The notes under the pieces are model-generated. The model saw only the letters and a list, made by a program, of their open reading frames with translations, did not search any database and had not been told where the DNA came from. A program made the translations under genes and the position numbers. From the NCBI GenBank assembly GCA_012728315.1, contig JAAYFI010000077.1:1-32454 (forward strand): a stretch of DNA of 32,454 nucleotides. The letters run 5' to 3'. Below, piece after piece: positions 31,864 to 32,454 of this stretch (the stretch's first letter is position 1; every line of letters starts with the position of its first letter). Source of the DNA: Gammaproteobacteria bacterium (lineage in GTDB: Bacteria > Pseudomonadota > Gammaproteobacteria > Pseudomonadales > Pseudomonadaceae).

Positions 31864-32454
31864 TTAAACGTTATCGAACTGATTCATTGTGTTGTCTTCA
31901 CCGCTTGCTTTCAGAGCAGCCTCACCAGAGAAGTACTCTTTATGAGTATCACCGATGTCAGAACCCGCCATGTTTTGGTGACGTACGCACGCAATACCTT
32001 GACGAATTTCTTTACGCTGAACACCTTCAACGTAAGCCAGCATACCTTCTTCACCGAAGTAGCCTTTAGCCAGGTTGTCAGTTGACAACGCAGCAGTGTG
32101 GTACGTAGGCAGAGTGATCAAGTGGTGGAAGATACCCGCTTCACGCGATGCATCTTTCTGGAAGCTCTGGATGCGCGCATCAGCTTCGTTACACAGATCA
32201 GTACCGTCGTAGTCAGCGCTCATTAAGCGGTCGCGATCGTATGCAGATACGTCTTTACCCGCTGCAACCCAGTCATCAAATACTTGCTGACGGAAGTTCA
32301 GAGTCCAGTTGAACGATGGGCTGTTGTTGTACACCAGCTTCGCATCAGGAACAACTTTACGGATTTCGTTAACCATTTCAGCGATTTGACCAACGTGTGG
32401 CTTCTCGGTTTCGATCCACAACAGGTCAGCACCGTTCTGTAGTGAGGTGATGCA
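31864..32454 (-). CDS. aceA: Isocitrate lyase, C-terminal part (5' end outside window)
   Basis: The 196 visible C-terminal codons run off the window edge in an open frame. Recognisable isocitrate lyase segments: DLLWIETEKPHVGQI, LVYNNSPSFNWTLNF, AGIFHHLITLPTYHTAAL, and the tail GIACVRHQNMAGSDIGDTHKEYFSG. It cleaves isocitrate to glyoxylate and succinate in the glyoxylate shunt, used for growth on acetate and fatty acids. The MAGSDIGDTHKEYF tail is like the long Pseudomonas form (about 530 residues). The catalytic KKCGH signature lies upstream, outside the window. Transcription ends at the hairpin at 31799-31826. Confidence 0.96.
   Translation of the reverse strand, partial: CITSLQNGADLLWIETEKPHVGQIAEMVNEIRKVVPDAKLVYNNSPSFNWTLNFRQQVFDDWVAAGKDVSAYDRDRLMSADYDGTDLCNEADARIQSFQKDASREAGIFHHLITLPTYHTAALSTDNLAKGYFGEEGMLAYVEGVQRKEIRQGIACVRHQNMAGSDIGDTHKEYFSGEAALKASGEDNTMNQFDNV

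Noticed and set aside
1-32454. Genome-wide amber recoding as explanation of the TAG codons at 2171 and 15293
   Set aside because: The DUF1289 gene ends with TAG at 22600-22602 at its normal length, so TAG is read as stop; local suppression cannot be excluded.
1-32454. CRISPR arrays, tRNA or rRNA genes
   Set aside because: None seen: repeats found are pairs without regular spacers, and no tRNA-like cloverleaf or rRNA segment was recognised by eye.

Overview
The window looks like chromosome of a gammaproteobacterium related to Pseudomonas. Pointers are a class Ia ribonucleotide reductase operon (nrdA-nrdB-yfaE) behind paired NrdR boxes, cydDC, a Pseudomonas-like isocitrate lyase and a type VI secretion (T6SS) cluster. 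Base composition is moderate (about half G+C in core genes), low for a typical Pseudomonas, so a low-GC pseudomonad lineage is likely. That placement is inference.

Layout. (1) 1-15190, + strand: the distal half of a T6SS cluster. It opens with an effector/immunity module: the end of a Tli4-like immunity gene, a Tle4-like lipase gene broken by an in-frame amber codon just before its presumed catalytic histidine, a second Tli4-like lipoprotein, and a small PAAR protein. Structural genes follow: a two-pass membrane protein of unknown role, tssM (no Walker A visible), tssA, tssF, tssG, tssJ, tssE and a membrane-anchored TssA-like/VasL protein. tssB, tssC, tssK, tssL, hcp, clpV and vgrG are not here and would be expected upstream. 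From about 626 to 5150 the DNA is markedly AT-rich; the shift back to ordinary composition falls inside tssM.

(2) 15191-18278: a small accessory zone with a short lipoprotein gene, an IS3-family remnant (intact OrfA, broken OrfB), and on the - strand a Tat-exported sulfide:quinone-reductase-like flavoprotein followed by a small membrane protein. A diverged copy of the 3' end of the vasL-like gene lies at about 18187-18240, so this zone is flanked by short direct repeats.

(3) 18279-21980, - strand: nrdA, nrdB and the YfaE-type ferredoxin, with a promoter and two NrdR boxes about three helical turns apart.

(4) 22348-25996: a DUF1289 gene (+) convergent with cydDC (-), the ABC exporter needed for cytochrome bd assembly.

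(5) 26263-31206, + strand: a tightly packed TonB2/TtpC-type energy-transduction operon (DUF3450, TtpC-like, ExbB, ExbD, TonB, TPR), preceded by a promoter whose -10 lies inside a Fur-box-like sequence. This points to iron-regulated outer-membrane uptake.

(6) 31207-32454: a gene-free stretch with two copies of a ~90-base repeat, a shared terminator, and the 3' part of isocitrate lyase on the - strand.

No tRNA, rRNA or CRISPR array was seen. The most notable items are the amber-interrupted lipase between two divergent immunity paralogues, the composition breakpoint inside tssM, the direct repeats flanking the SQR zone, and the Fur-controlled TtpC-type TonB operon.
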